From Synergistales bacterium (lineage in GTDB: Bacteria; Synergistota; Synergistia; Synergistales; 79-D21), in the NCBI GenBank assembly GCA_015657435.1, contig JADLKH010000005.1, forward strand, positions 151,953 to 168,243: a DNA stretch of 16,291 bases, read 5' to 3'. Positions 7,247 to 14,591 of the stretch are shown here, in pieces. Both the position numbers and the translations under genes were made by a program. Position 1 is the first letter of the stretch, and every line of letters starts with the position of its first letter. The notes beneath the pieces were generated by a model. That model was given only the letters and a program-made list of their open reading frames with translations, searched no databases and was not told the origin of the DNA.

Positions 7247-8552
7247 ACCGCGTTATCTGGGGTTCCTCAAGATCGAGGAAGACCACCCCATCCGCAAGGC
7301 TGATACGGTAGTGGTTGAGACCGCACGCGGCAGGGAATTCGGAATCGTTGCAGGGCCCGTCGGACCCGACCAGGAAGAACGTTATCGAAAAGCTCCCTCC
7401 GGAGAGCAGACGGACGGAGGGCAAAAGACGAATGTGCCCACTGAGGAGGTTCGTTTCGTCGGTTTTCCGCTTCCCGACGAAACGGAGAGTCGACGTGAAA
7501 CCGCCGAAGAGGAAGCGTTGGTCCTCCTCAAGGCACGAGAAATGCTGAAGTCCCATAACCTTGCCATGAAGCTCGTCGATGTGGAGTACCTTCTCGACCG
7601 TTCCAAGCTCTTCTTTTACTTCACGGCGGAGCAGCGTATCGATTTCAGGGGTTTTGTTCGCGACCTCGCTAGGGAATTCAAAACGCGAATCGAACTCCGG
7701 CAAATCGGCGGACGGGATGAAGCCAAGGTTGCCGCCGGGCTTTCCCAATGCGGTATGCCTTGCTGCTGCAGTACATGGCTCAACCGATTCGAACCCATCT
7801 GCATCAAGATGGTCAAGCAACAGAATCTTGCCCTGAACCCCACCAAAATTTCGGGGATTTGCGGACGCCTCATGTGCTGCATGGGGTACGAACACACCAC
7901 TTACCAGGAACTCTGGAAAGGACTTCCAAATCCCGGGACGAAACTCAAGTCGCAAACGGGAGAGACCTACCTGATTTCCGGTGTGGACCTTATGGGGAAA
8001 TCCCTTCGTGTTTTCTGTCCCGATCGAACCGAGCTGCTCGTGCCTGTGGCAGAGTTCGCAAAGTTCAAGGAAGCCATTCAAAAAGGAGAAACCTGGGAAC
8101 CCCAACGCGAAGAAGTTGTGCCTCTACCGTTCGAAACGCTTCTCCAGGAAGCCGTCACGGATTCAGAAGCAATCCTCGAAGACGGAGCCTGTCCCTCCGA
8201 TAGATCTGCCCGCCCCAGACTTGGTGGTCATTCTCACGCCAGGGAGCGACTTGTGCGCCGGGCCGGTGAAAAAGGATCCCGCGAAAGGGCGGAATCTCCC
8301 CGCCCCAGTGCACCGACACGGCCGCTGCAGGAGCAGTCCGCGACGTCTACGGAACAGGAACCGGCAAAACGAAGACGCCCACGACGGAAGAAGAGGAAAA
8401 ACCCGGCTCCGGCATCGACCGTCGAATCTCCGAAAACGGCCGCGGAAAACCGGTCTCCGGCCGCAGAAGCTTCTCCTTCAAGCTCTGAGAAACCCCGCAG
8501 GAAAAGAAGCCCGAGACGGCGGAAACCGCGTAAGGCTGCCGCGGAAGAATAA
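7218..8552 (+). CDS. ricT: PSP1 / RicT (YaaT)-family Fe-S protein with long basic tail
   Basis: The PSP1 domain covers about residues 1-290 of 444. Two Cys groups stand out: Cys178 with Cys182-184 (QCGMPCCCSTW), and Cys215 with Cys220-221 (GICGRLMCCMGYE). The stretch FEPICIKMVKQQNLALNPTK between them is close to Bacillus RicT. RicT is part of the RicA-RicF-RicT complex, which binds [4Fe-4S] clusters and acts with RNase Y in mRNA processing; RicA and RicF are not in this window. From about residue 300 to the end the protein is low complexity and strongly basic (KRRRPRRKKRKNP, KPRRKRSPRRRKPRK), which suggests nucleic acid or ribosome contact. TTG 7218 is 8 bases after GAGAGGA and lies inside the end of holB (29-base overlap). 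The same gene order, holB then yaaT, occurs in Bacillus. Confidence 0.92.
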   Translation: MKTFLILYGKPRYLGFLKIEEDHPIRKADTVVVETARGREFGIVAGPVGPDQEERYRKAPSGEQTDGGQKTNVPTEEVRFVGFPLPDETESRRETAEEEALVLLKAREMLKSHNLAMKLVDVEYLLDRSKLFFYFTAEQRIDFRGFVRDLAREFKTRIELRQIGGRDEAKVAAGLSQCGMPCCCSTWLNRFEPICIKMVKQQNLALNPTKISGICGRLMCCMGYEHTTYQELWKGLPNPGTKLKSQTGETYLISGVDLMGKSLRVFCPDRTELLVPVAEFAKFKEAIQKGETWEPQREEVVPLPFETLLQEAVTDSEAILEDGACPSDRSARPRLGGHSHARERLVRRAGEKGSRERAESPRPSAPTRPLQEQSATSTEQEPAKRRRPRRKKRKNPAPASTVESPKTAAENRSPAAEASPSSSEKPRRKRSPRRRKPRKAAAEE

Positions 8553-8573
8553 CGGGCAATAAACAAGATTCTC

Positions 8574-8590
8574 GGAGGTGAACCGCACTG
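8574..8590 (+). promoter_or_regulatory. ftsY: Strong Shine-Dalgarno deciding a CTG start for ftsY
   Basis: GGAGGTGA at 8574-8581 is a near-complete match to the 16S rRNA tail. Six bases later comes CTG at 8588-8590, in the ftsY frame. The frame is closed by TGA at 8579-8581, so no start further upstream is possible. The only standard start codon in this N-terminal region is ATG 8621, which would remove 11 residues that match the family. Confidence 0.75.
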
Positions 8591-9538
8591 GATTTTTTCG
8601 ACCGTTTCAAAAAGGGACTTATGGAAGTCCGGACCCGATGGGGAAACCCGCTCACTCAACTCCTCTCGGGTACTCCCGAGGATGCCGGCTTCTGGGAAAA
8701 TATTGAAGAAACACTGATTTGCGGCGACGTGGGAGTCGAGCTCTCCGAAAAGCTCGTCAGCGATTTCCGCAAGTTACGGGAAAAGCCGGGTTCCATGGAT
8801 TTACCGGCACCCCTACTTTTCGGAAAGCAGCTGGAAAGGATCTTTTTAAAGGATCCCCTGAACGGCATGCCTCTTCGCCTCGAAGGAACACCTTCCATCG
8901 TCCTCCTCGCAGGAGTCAACGGCAGCGGCAAGACCACCACCGCCGGCAAGCTGGCTTCGCAATTCGCGAAAGGCGGGAAAACCGTCGTGCTGGCGGCCGC
9001 AGACACTTACCGGGCCGCAGCGATTGAACAATTGAAGATCTGGAGCGACCGTTCAGGGGCACGGTTGGTTAGCCATGGCCCTGGAAGCGACCCAGCTGCC
9101 GTCGTCTTCGATGCGATACAGTCCGCTAAGGCAAACGGAGCCGACCTTGTTGTCGCGGATACCGCTGGGCGGCTTCACACCCGACACAACCTGATGGAAG
9201 AACTCAAGAAAATCACACGCGTGGTTGAGCGTGAAACCCTCGCTGGAAACGCGGAGTTTCTGCTTGTCCTTGATGCGGTCATGGGACAGAATGCTTTTCA
9301 GCAGGCCAGAGTTTTCGGCGAAGCGCTTCCTCTCTCGGGGATCGTCCTCACCAAGTACGACAACACCGCAAAGGGAGGCGTGATCCTTTCCGTCGTTCAT
9401 GAACTCGGTTTGCCGGTCCGTTATGTCGGGCTGGGCGAGAAGATGGAAGATCTTGCCCTTTTCAGGCCCACGGACTTTATCGAAGCCCTTCTTGGACTGG
9501 CGGAAGGCGATTTGTCGAAAGGAGAACTCCCTTCATGA
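8588..9538 (+). CDS. ftsY: Signal recognition particle receptor FtsY (CTG start)
   Basis: FtsY is the GTPase receptor that docks SRP-ribosome complexes at the inner membrane for co-translational insertion. From CTG 8588 it has 316 residues. The amphipathic N-terminus (M)DFFDRFKKGLMEVR matches the FFxxLKKGLxKTR lipid-binding start of FtsY. The NG domain follows: P-loop GVNGSGKTT (109-117), ADTYRAAA, DTAGRLHT (from Asp191), and the guanine-specific motif TKYD (255-258, usually TKLD). It ends with the family's VGLGEKMEDLALF and FIEALLG. There is no acidic A domain, so it is the short form. ATG 8621 gives a 305-residue product lacking the membrane-binding helix, and is the alternative. The stop overlaps the purB start as ATGA. 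Confidence 0.96.
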   Translation: MDFFDRFKKGLMEVRTRWGNPLTQLLSGTPEDAGFWENIEETLICGDVGVELSEKLVSDFRKLREKPGSMDLPAPLLFGKQLERIFLKDPLNGMPLRLEGTPSIVLLAGVNGSGKTTTAGKLASQFAKGGKTVVLAAADTYRAAAIEQLKIWSDRSGARLVSHGPGSDPAAVVFDAIQSAKANGADLVVADTAGRLHTRHNLMEELKKITRVVERETLAGNAEFLLVLDAVMGQNAFQQARVFGEALPLSGIVLTKYDNTAKGGVILSVVHELGLPVRYVGLGEKMEDLALFRPTDFIEALLGLAEGDLSKGELPS

Positions 9539-10857
9539 TCGAACGTTACGAAACCGAGGAAATGAAAAGAATCTGGTCGGAAGAAAACCGCTTCAGGAAA
9601 TGGCTGGAAGTTGAACTTGCGGTCTGCGAGGCCTGGACTGAAGAGGGGCGTATTCCGCGCGAAGCGATGGAGCAGATACGAAACAAAGCCGCCTTCGATA
9701 TCAGGAGAATTTCCGAGATCGAAGCCACGACCCATCATGACGTGATTGCTTTCGTAAGCGCAGTAGCGGAAAAGATCGGTCCGGAAGGGCGTTATGTCCA
9801 TCTCGGGCTGACGAGCAGCGACGTCGTCGACACCGCGGGTTCTCTCCTGATCCTGGAAGCCTTGGAAGTCCTGACAAGAGCCTTGCGGGACTTTTCCGGC
9901 CTTGTTCTCGAAAAAGCCCGCCAATATCGCCATCTTCCTTGTGTGGGTAGAACCCACGGTATTCACGGAGAACCGACAACCTTCGGGTTGAAGGTGTTGA
10001 ACTGGCATTACGAGTTGCAGAGAGATATGGAGCGCCTTGACCTCGCGCGCAGGCACATCGCCGCAGGAAAAATCTCTGGCGCTGTCGGCACCTATGCCCA
10101 TTGCCCCCCTCACATCGAGGCCAAAGTCTGCTCAAGCCTGGGGCTTCAGCGGGCAGATGTGTCGAACCAGATCCTTCAGCGGGATCGCCATGCCGAAGTT
10201 CTGACCGCTGTGGCCATTCTCGGGTCGACCCTGGAGAGAATCGCCACTGAAATCCGCCACCTCCAGAGAACGGAAGTACTCGAAGCCGCTGAACCTTTCT
10301 CGAAAGGCCAGAAAGGATCATCGGCCATGCCCCACAAGAGAAACCCGATTCTTTGCGAAAGAGTCTGTGGAATGGCCCGGCTCCTAAGAGGCTATTCCAT
10401 CGCGGCGATGGAGAACATCGCCCTATGGCATGAGAGGGACATCAGCCACTCGTCAGTAGAGAGGGTCGCCTGGCCCGACGCCTTCCATCTCGCCCATTAC
10501 TGCGTAAAAACAATGTCTCGCATCATTGGAAATCTTCAGGTCGATGCGGAAAAAATGGGGAAAAACCTGGAATTGACCAAAGGACTTCTCTTCAGCCAAA
10601 GGGTTTTGCTGCATCTCATCGACGAAACCCAGGCAAGCCGTGAGGAAGCCTATTCCATCGTGCAGGAAAACGCCATGCGTTGCTGGGCCGGCGAAGGACA
10701 TCTCAAGGATCTTCTGGCGGCGGATGAAAGAGTCATTCGCTTCATCGACGAGGCTTCCCTCGAAAAGTTGTTCGATTACGGCTATTACACCCGTTTCGTC
10801 GACGAGATCTTTTCCCGCTTCGAAAACAGCGGGGAAGTGCCCCAACAAAACGATTGA
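9535..10857 (+). CDS. purB: Adenylosuccinate lyase
   Basis: PurB carries out two fumarate-releasing steps: SAICAR to AICAR in purine synthesis, and adenylosuccinate to AMP. The 440 residues match the usual length. The fumarase/aspartase superfamily signature with the catalytic Ser is SSAMPHKRNPILCE (from residue 262). The TSSDVVDTAGSL stretch and His141 in GRTHGIHGEPTTFG are also present. The N-terminus MIERYETEEMKRIWSEENR is typical of the family. ATG 9535 overlaps the ftsY stop and has AAAGGAGAA at 9518-9526. No other purine genes lie near; pairing with glpX rather than a pur operon suggests plain housekeeping co-expression. Confidence 0.97.
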   Translation: MIERYETEEMKRIWSEENRFRKWLEVELAVCEAWTEEGRIPREAMEQIRNKAAFDIRRISEIEATTHHDVIAFVSAVAEKIGPEGRYVHLGLTSSDVVDTAGSLLILEALEVLTRALRDFSGLVLEKARQYRHLPCVGRTHGIHGEPTTFGLKVLNWHYELQRDMERLDLARRHIAAGKISGAVGTYAHCPPHIEAKVCSSLGLQRADVSNQILQRDRHAEVLTAVAILGSTLERIATEIRHLQRTEVLEAAEPFSKGQKGSSAMPHKRNPILCERVCGMARLLRGYSIAAMENIALWHERDISHSSVERVAWPDAFHLAHYCVKTMSRIIGNLQVDAEKMGKNLELTKGLLFSQRVLLHLIDETQASREEAYSIVQENAMRCWAGEGHLKDLLAADERVIRFIDEASLEKLFDYGYYTRFVDEIFSRFENSGEVPQQND

Positions 10858-10870
10858 GGAGGTGCTCGCG

Positions 10871-11851
10871 ATGTCGCTTCCGGAAAGAAACTTGGCGCTT
10901 GAACTTGTTCGGGCCACCGAATCGGCGGCAATGGCAGCCGGAAGATGGATGGGCAGGGGAGACAAAAACGGCGCAGACGGGGCCGCGGTCAACGCGATGC
11001 GGTATATGCTGAACACGATCCGCATGGATGGTACCGTCGTCATCGGCGAGGGGGAAAAGGACGAAGCTCCGATGCTCTTCAACGGAGAGCATCTCGGGAC
11101 GGGAGAAGAACCCAAAGTCGACATCGCCGTCGACCCGATCGACGGGACAAGGCTGCTTTCCCTCGGGCGACAGAATTCCATCAGCGTGGTCGCCCTCGCC
11201 GAGAAGGGAAGCATGTATTTTCCCGAACACATTTTTTACATGAACAAGATCGCGACAGGTCCGGAAGCGGCAGGTTCTATCGACATGCGGTTGCCGATCG
11301 CGGAAAACATCAAACGAGTGGCAAAGGCAAAGAGCAAAAACATCGAAGATGTGACCGTCGTTGTCCTCGATCGTCCAAGACATGAGAACCTCATTGCCGA
11401 TATCCGCAGGGTTGGCGCCCGAATCAGACTGATCTCCGACGGTGATATTGCCGGAGCCCTGATGACGTGTAAACCTGATGCCGGAATCGACCTTCTGGCC
11501 GGCATCGGAGGATCACCGGAAGCCGTCATCTCCGCCTGCGCCCTCAAGTGCGTCGGCGGTTCGATGTTCTGCACGCTCTGGCCCCGAAACGATGAAGAGG
11601 CGCTAAAGTGCAGAGACCTTGGAATGGACCTCGACCGAATCCTGGGAATGGACGACCTCGTCAGGAGCGAAAACGTGTTTTTTGCCGCGACCGGCGTCAC
11701 GAATGGGGAATTGCTCCAGGGTGTCCGCTATGAAGGCGACCACATCCGAACCCAGTCGATCGTCATGCGTTCCGCAAGCGGAACGATCCGCTACATCGAG
11801 GCGATCCACAAGCTTACAAAGCTGGAAAAAATCAGCGGTATCGATTATTAG
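10871..11851 (+). CDS. glpX: Class II fructose-1,6-bisphosphatase
   Basis: GlpX hydrolyses fructose 1,6-bisphosphate to fructose 6-phosphate in gluconeogenesis and needs Mn2+ or Mg2+. The protein has 326 residues. The metal-site motifs are GEGEKDEAPML (from Gly59) and VDPIDGT (87-93); GRGDKNGADGAAV near the N-terminus and DAGIDLLAGIGGSPEAV further on are also family hallmarks. The frame is open further upstream, but ATG 10871 has a fine GAGGAGGTG site at 10856-10864 and matches the family start ERNLALELVRATE. The gene begins 13 bases after the purB stop. No intrinsic terminator is evident behind it, so the operon transcript may read into the cold-shock gene. Confidence 0.97.
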   Translation: MSLPERNLALELVRATESAAMAAGRWMGRGDKNGADGAAVNAMRYMLNTIRMDGTVVIGEGEKDEAPMLFNGEHLGTGEEPKVDIAVDPIDGTRLLSLGRQNSISVVALAEKGSMYFPEHIFYMNKIATGPEAAGSIDMRLPIAENIKRVAKAKSKNIEDVTVVVLDRPRHENLIADIRRVGARIRLISDGDIAGALMTCKPDAGIDLLAGIGGSPEAVISACALKCVGGSMFCTLWPRNDEEALKCRDLGMDLDRILGMDDLVRSENVFFAATGVTNGELLQGVRYEGDHIRTQSIVMRSASGTIRYIEAIHKLTKLEKISGIDY

Positions 11852-11883
11852 CCCTTATATTCTCATAGACCGCGATAAACCGA

Positions 11884-11912
11884 TTGACTCCTCGTTTTTA
11901 CAATGTTATATT
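11884..11912 (+). promoter_or_regulatory. Sigma70-type promoter of the cold-shock gene
   Basis: TTGACT at 11884-11889 and TATATT at 11907-11912 are separated by exactly 17 bases. Each hexamer differs from consensus at a single position. Transcription should start near 11919, leaving a leader of about 54 bases before the ATG at 11973. The intergenic stretch 11852-11972 otherwise holds only the leader palindrome and no visible terminator. Confidence 0.75.
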
Positions 11913-11927
11913 CAGCATGTTTTTTAA

Positions 11928-11942
11928 CCTGCAACTTGCAGG
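11928..11942. repeat. Perfect 15-nt palindrome in the cold-shock leader
   Basis: CCTGCAACTTGCAGG is a perfect inverted repeat around one central base. It begins about 10 bases after the predicted transcription start. As RNA it could form a 5-6 bp hairpin with a small loop near the 5' end; as DNA it could be an operator. It is followed by AAAACG rather than T residues, so it is not a terminator. Confidence 0.6.
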
Positions 11943-11972
11943 AAAACGAAAAAGCTGGAGGGAAACAAGCCA

Positions 11973-12170
11973 ATGAAGGGAACGGTCAAGTGGTTCAATG
12001 CGACAAAGGGGTACGGTTTCATCACGACCGAAGAGGGTAAAGACGTGTTTGCCCATTACAGCGCCATCGAGATGGAAGGGTTCAAGACCCTCGACGAAGG
12101 CCAAGCGGTGGAATTCGAGGTCGTTGACGGAACCAAGGGGCCCCAGGCGGCCCATATCCGTTCGCTTTAG
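11973..12170 (+). CDS. csp: CspA-family cold-shock protein
   Basis: This 65-residue single CSD beta-barrel binds single-stranded RNA and DNA and melts mRNA structure. RNP1 is KGYGFIT (residues 12-18) and RNP2 is DVFAHY (24-29); the starting [15 protein letters not shown] is standard. RNP2 has Ala where Val is common (VFVHY). GGAGGG at 11957-11962 lies 10 bases before the ATG. The gene has its own promoter and a strong terminator, so it is an independent unit. Whether it is cold-induced or constitutive cannot be read from sequence; the leader is much shorter than that of E. coli cspA. Confidence 0.96.
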   Translation: MKGTVKWFNATKGYGFITTEEGKDVFAHYSAIEMEGFKTLDEGQAVEFEVVDGTKGPQAAHIRSL

Positions 12171-12180
12171 GGCGGGCATT

Positions 12181-12220
12181 AGAAAGTCGGCGGCCGATTT
12201 AACCGGCCGCCGACTTTTTT
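12181..12220 (+). terminator. Strong intrinsic terminator of the cold-shock gene, possibly bidirectional
   Basis: A 14-bp GC-rich stem pairs 12183-12196 with 12204-12217 around a 7-base loop (ATTTAAC), and a T run covers 12215-12220. The plus strand gives a textbook terminator 12 bases after the csp stop. On the minus strand the same hairpin is followed by TTTCT, so it may also stop hypF transcripts, whose gene ends at 12238. Confidence 0.9.
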
Positions 12221-12237
12221 CTCTCCTTCTGTTTTCC

Positions 12238-14505
12238 TCACTTCCAGGTACGGTGTCCCACAAACGCCTGTCCGACTGAAACACATTCATCATTCGGCGA
12301 CAGGAGAGAATGAACAACCGGAACAAGTCCCCGACGCTTGATCTCACCGATTACGAGACTGAAAAGACGCGTGTTCTGCCACACCCCACCGGAAAGGGCA
12401 ACCTGTCGCGAACCGGTTCTCTCGGCCGCGCATGCTGCCGCTTCACCCAAAGCTTTCGCGAGGCCTCCATGGAAGGATGCCGAGAGGGAGGCTGCTGTTT
12501 CTCTCGGTCTTCTTTCGATGATCTCCCGGATCGCCGGCCTCCAGTCGAGGACGATTTCTCCTGCTGTCGTATTGAAGACCGAAAAAGGAAGGATCCCTGA
12601 TCCTTTCGCCGCGGCCTCAAGACGCATGGGCGCCTGGCCGTCGTACGAGACCTCGTCCCCAAAACCAAGCAAGGCGGAAACTCCGTCGAAAAGCCGGCCG
12701 CAGGAAGTCGTGCGGACTCCGGCCCCGACCGAAAGCCTGAGGGAGTCGAGATCCAGCCGGCCGGGATGATTCTTCCGTTGCGCCAGCCGTTCGGCCGCAT
12801 CCGGGCATCCGCTTTCGAAAGCCAGGGAACAGGCGCTTCGCCAGGGCTCGCGTATGGCCCGTTCGCCGCCGGGAAGAGAGAAAGGAAGCAAATGACCGAT
12901 TCTCTCGAAAGCATTGCCGTCGCCCCAGAGAATCTCTCCACCCCAAATCGTCCCGTCAGGCCCGTACCCCGTTCCGTCGAGGATCAATCCGATCGCCGGT
13001 TCATCGATTCCATTCTCGAAAAGACAAGCCGCAAGATGCGCATGGTGATGCTGTACGGCCAGGTCCTTTTGCGGGACCGGTAGGACTTCCCTGCAGATGC
13101 GGGTGGAAAGGTAGAGCGGATGCAGATCGTGAACGAGAAACTCGGGTTTCATCGCATAAAGGGCGAGGAAATGTTGCAGGGCTTCCCTGTAGTAGTCTGC
13201 GGCCGGCATTTCCTTAAGGTCGCCAAGATATTGACTGGGGAACACGGAGCCTTCGTGCGTCACCGAAAATGTCGACTTCATCTCTCCGCCTGCAGCCAGG
13301 ATGGAAGGCCCTTTTCCCGGCAGGAAAAGGGGTTGGGGAACAACCCCTCTGGCCCTTCTGACATAAAAGGACCGGTTGCCGGCGACCGAGACAACGGAAT
13401 CGTCCACGCGCATGCAGATTTCCCGGTCGTGCATCAGGAAACCGTCCACCAACGGTCCCATCTTGCGGACGGCTTCGTCGTTGTCTGCAATGATCGGTTC
13501 CTCGCTCAGGTTGGCGCTAGTCATGACCAGGACTTCAAGATCTTCCAGGAGGAGATGGTGCAGCGGAGTGTAGGGAAGCATGACGCCGATCGAGTCCATG
13601 CCGGGGTTCAGCAAAGGGGAAAGTCCCGATCCCTGTCGCTCGGGACACAAAACGATTGGGCGGCGGGACGAGGTCAGGCAATCCCTGCCCTTATCCGTCA
13701 GGAAAACATGTTTTTCCGCAACCGCAAGATCCCGTGCCATGATGGCGAAAGGGCGCTCCGGACGCCGTTTTCTTTTCCGCAGGGCGGCGATCGGAGCATC
13801 CAGCCGGGCGTCGCAAGCCAGATGGAAGCCCCCGAGTCCTTTTACCGCAAGAACCCCGCCTTCGGAAAGGAGATGAACGGCAATTCGAACGGCCGTTTCA
13901 CCTTCACCCAGTTTGCCCCCATCCCTGTCACTTGCCCAGAGAAGCGGTCCGCAAACGGGACAGGCGTTGGGCTGCGCATGATAGCGACGGTTCGATGGAT
14001 CGCCGTATTCCGCCGAACAGTCGCGGCACATCGCGAAGCTGGACATGGTCGTCATCGGTCGGTCGTACGGAAGGTCACGTATGATCGTGAACCGGGGACC
14101 GCAGAGGGTGCAGTTCGTAAAAGGGTATCGGTATCGCCGGTTGTCCGGATCCTGCATGTCCTTCAGGCAGGAATCGCAGGTTGCAATGTCTGGGGGAATC
14201 AGCACCCTCCGGATCGATTTCGTCTCGCTTTTCAGAATCTCAAAGGAAGCGGGGGCGCCGGCGGCTTCCTCGATCCGCTCAAGACAGGTGGTCGCGTGCA
14301 CGTAGGCCGCTGTCGGGCACTCCCTATCGAGGCGCCTCAGGAAGGCGGAAATTCGCGGCGGTTCTCCCCAGAGCTCGAGCTCGACCCCTGAAGTCGTGTT
14401 TCTCACGAACCCCGTCAATCCCTCGTCGCGAGCGAGCCGGGAGCAAAATGGCCTGAACCCCACCCCCTGGACAACTCCGCCCACCAGGTACCGCACTTTT
14501 TCCAT
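12238..14505 (-). CDS. hypF: Carbamoyltransferase HypF ([NiFe] hydrogenase maturation)
   Basis: HypF uses carbamoyl phosphate and ATP to make the carbamoyl group passed to HypE, which becomes the CN ligands of the [NiFe] centre. From ATG 14505 it has 755 residues, the usual size. Domains in order: acylphosphatase (about 1-90, VGGVVQGVGFRPF); tandem zinc fingers (from Cys110: CDSCL, CTLCG, CRDCS, CPVCG); a YrdC-like domain (about 200-390, VLAVKGLGGFHLACDA); and a Kae1-like C-terminal domain with HHHAH at 486-490, LDGTGYGPDGTIWGGE and ALSGGVWQN near the end. The frame stays open 61 codons upstream, but ATG 14505 has GGAGGG nine bases before it and gives the family N-terminus. No other hyp or hydrogenase gene is in the window; HypF may have partners elsewhere. 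Confidence 0.97.
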   Translation of the reverse strand: MEKVRYLVGGVVQGVGFRPFCSRLARDEGLTGFVRNTTSGVELELWGEPPRISAFLRRLDRECPTAAYVHATTCLERIEEAAGAPASFEILKSETKSIRRVLIPPDIATCDSCLKDMQDPDNRRYRYPFTNCTLCGPRFTIIRDLPYDRPMTTMSSFAMCRDCSAEYGDPSNRRYHAQPNACPVCGPLLWASDRDGGKLGEGETAVRIAVHLLSEGGVLAVKGLGGFHLACDARLDAPIAALRKRKRRPERPFAIMARDLAVAEKHVFLTDKGRDCLTSSRRPIVLCPERQGSGLSPLLNPGMDSIGVMLPYTPLHHLLLEDLEVLVMTSANLSEEPIIADNDEAVRKMGPLVDGFLMHDREICMRVDDSVVSVAGNRSFYVRRARGVVPQPLFLPGKGPSILAAGGEMKSTFSVTHEGSVFPSQYLGDLKEMPAADYYREALQHFLALYAMKPEFLVHDLHPLYLSTRICREVLPVPQKDLAVQHHHAHLAACLFENGIDEPAIGLILDGTGYGPDGTIWGGEILWGDGNAFERIGHLLPFSLPGGERAIREPWRSACSLAFESGCPDAAERLAQRKNHPGRLDLDSLRLSVGAGVRTTSCGRLFDGVSALLGFGDEVSYDGQAPMRLEAAAKGSGILPFSVFNTTAGEIVLDWRPAIREIIERRPRETAASLSASFHGGLAKALGEAAACAAERTGSRQVALSGGVWQNTRLFSLVIGEIKRRGLVPVVHSLLSPNDECVSVGQAFVGHRTWK

Positions 14506-14507
14506 GA

Positions 14508-14536
14508 TTGACAACCCTCCATACTGGGCGCATTTT
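14508..14536 (+). promoter_or_regulatory. Candidate promoter of the P-type ATPase gene
   Basis: A perfect -35 box TTGACA lies at 14508-14513. At 17 bases spacing the -10 position (14531-14536) reads CATTTT, a poor match. It lies on top of the hypF -10 and ribosome site, so if both promoters work they would compete. I am unsure about it. Confidence 0.3.
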
Positions 14537-14560
14537 AAGTTAAGCACCGTTTTGTCGCAA
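14532..14560 (-). promoter_or_regulatory. hypF: Promoter of hypF
   Basis: Read on the minus strand, TTGCGA (14560-14555) and TAAAAT (14537-14532) are separated by 17 bases. TAAAAT differs from the -10 consensus at one position. The start of transcription would be near 14525, giving a leader of about 20 bases containing the GGAGGG site. Confidence 0.6.
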
Positions 14561-14591
14561 CCCTTAGGCCAAACGGACGGGAGGAGTGGCG

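Noticed and set aside
6861..8105. 414-codon minus-strand frame opposite holB and ricT
   Set aside because: Both plus-strand genes carry clear family motifs; this frame shows none and crosses the gene joint.
8621..8623. ATG as the ftsY start
   Set aside because: The ribosome site before it is weak, and it would delete the conserved membrane-binding helix. CTG 8588 is better supported, though not proven.
11836..11882. Possible hairpin at the end of glpX (CGGTATCG with CGATAAACCG)
   Set aside because: The loop is over 30 bases, the stem has a bulge and no T run follows, so it is not a convincing terminator.
13120..14391. Long plus-strand open frame (423 codons) opposite hypF
   Set aside because: hypF is certain on the other strand, and this frame's translation has no family motif. 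It is a shadow of GC-rich codons.
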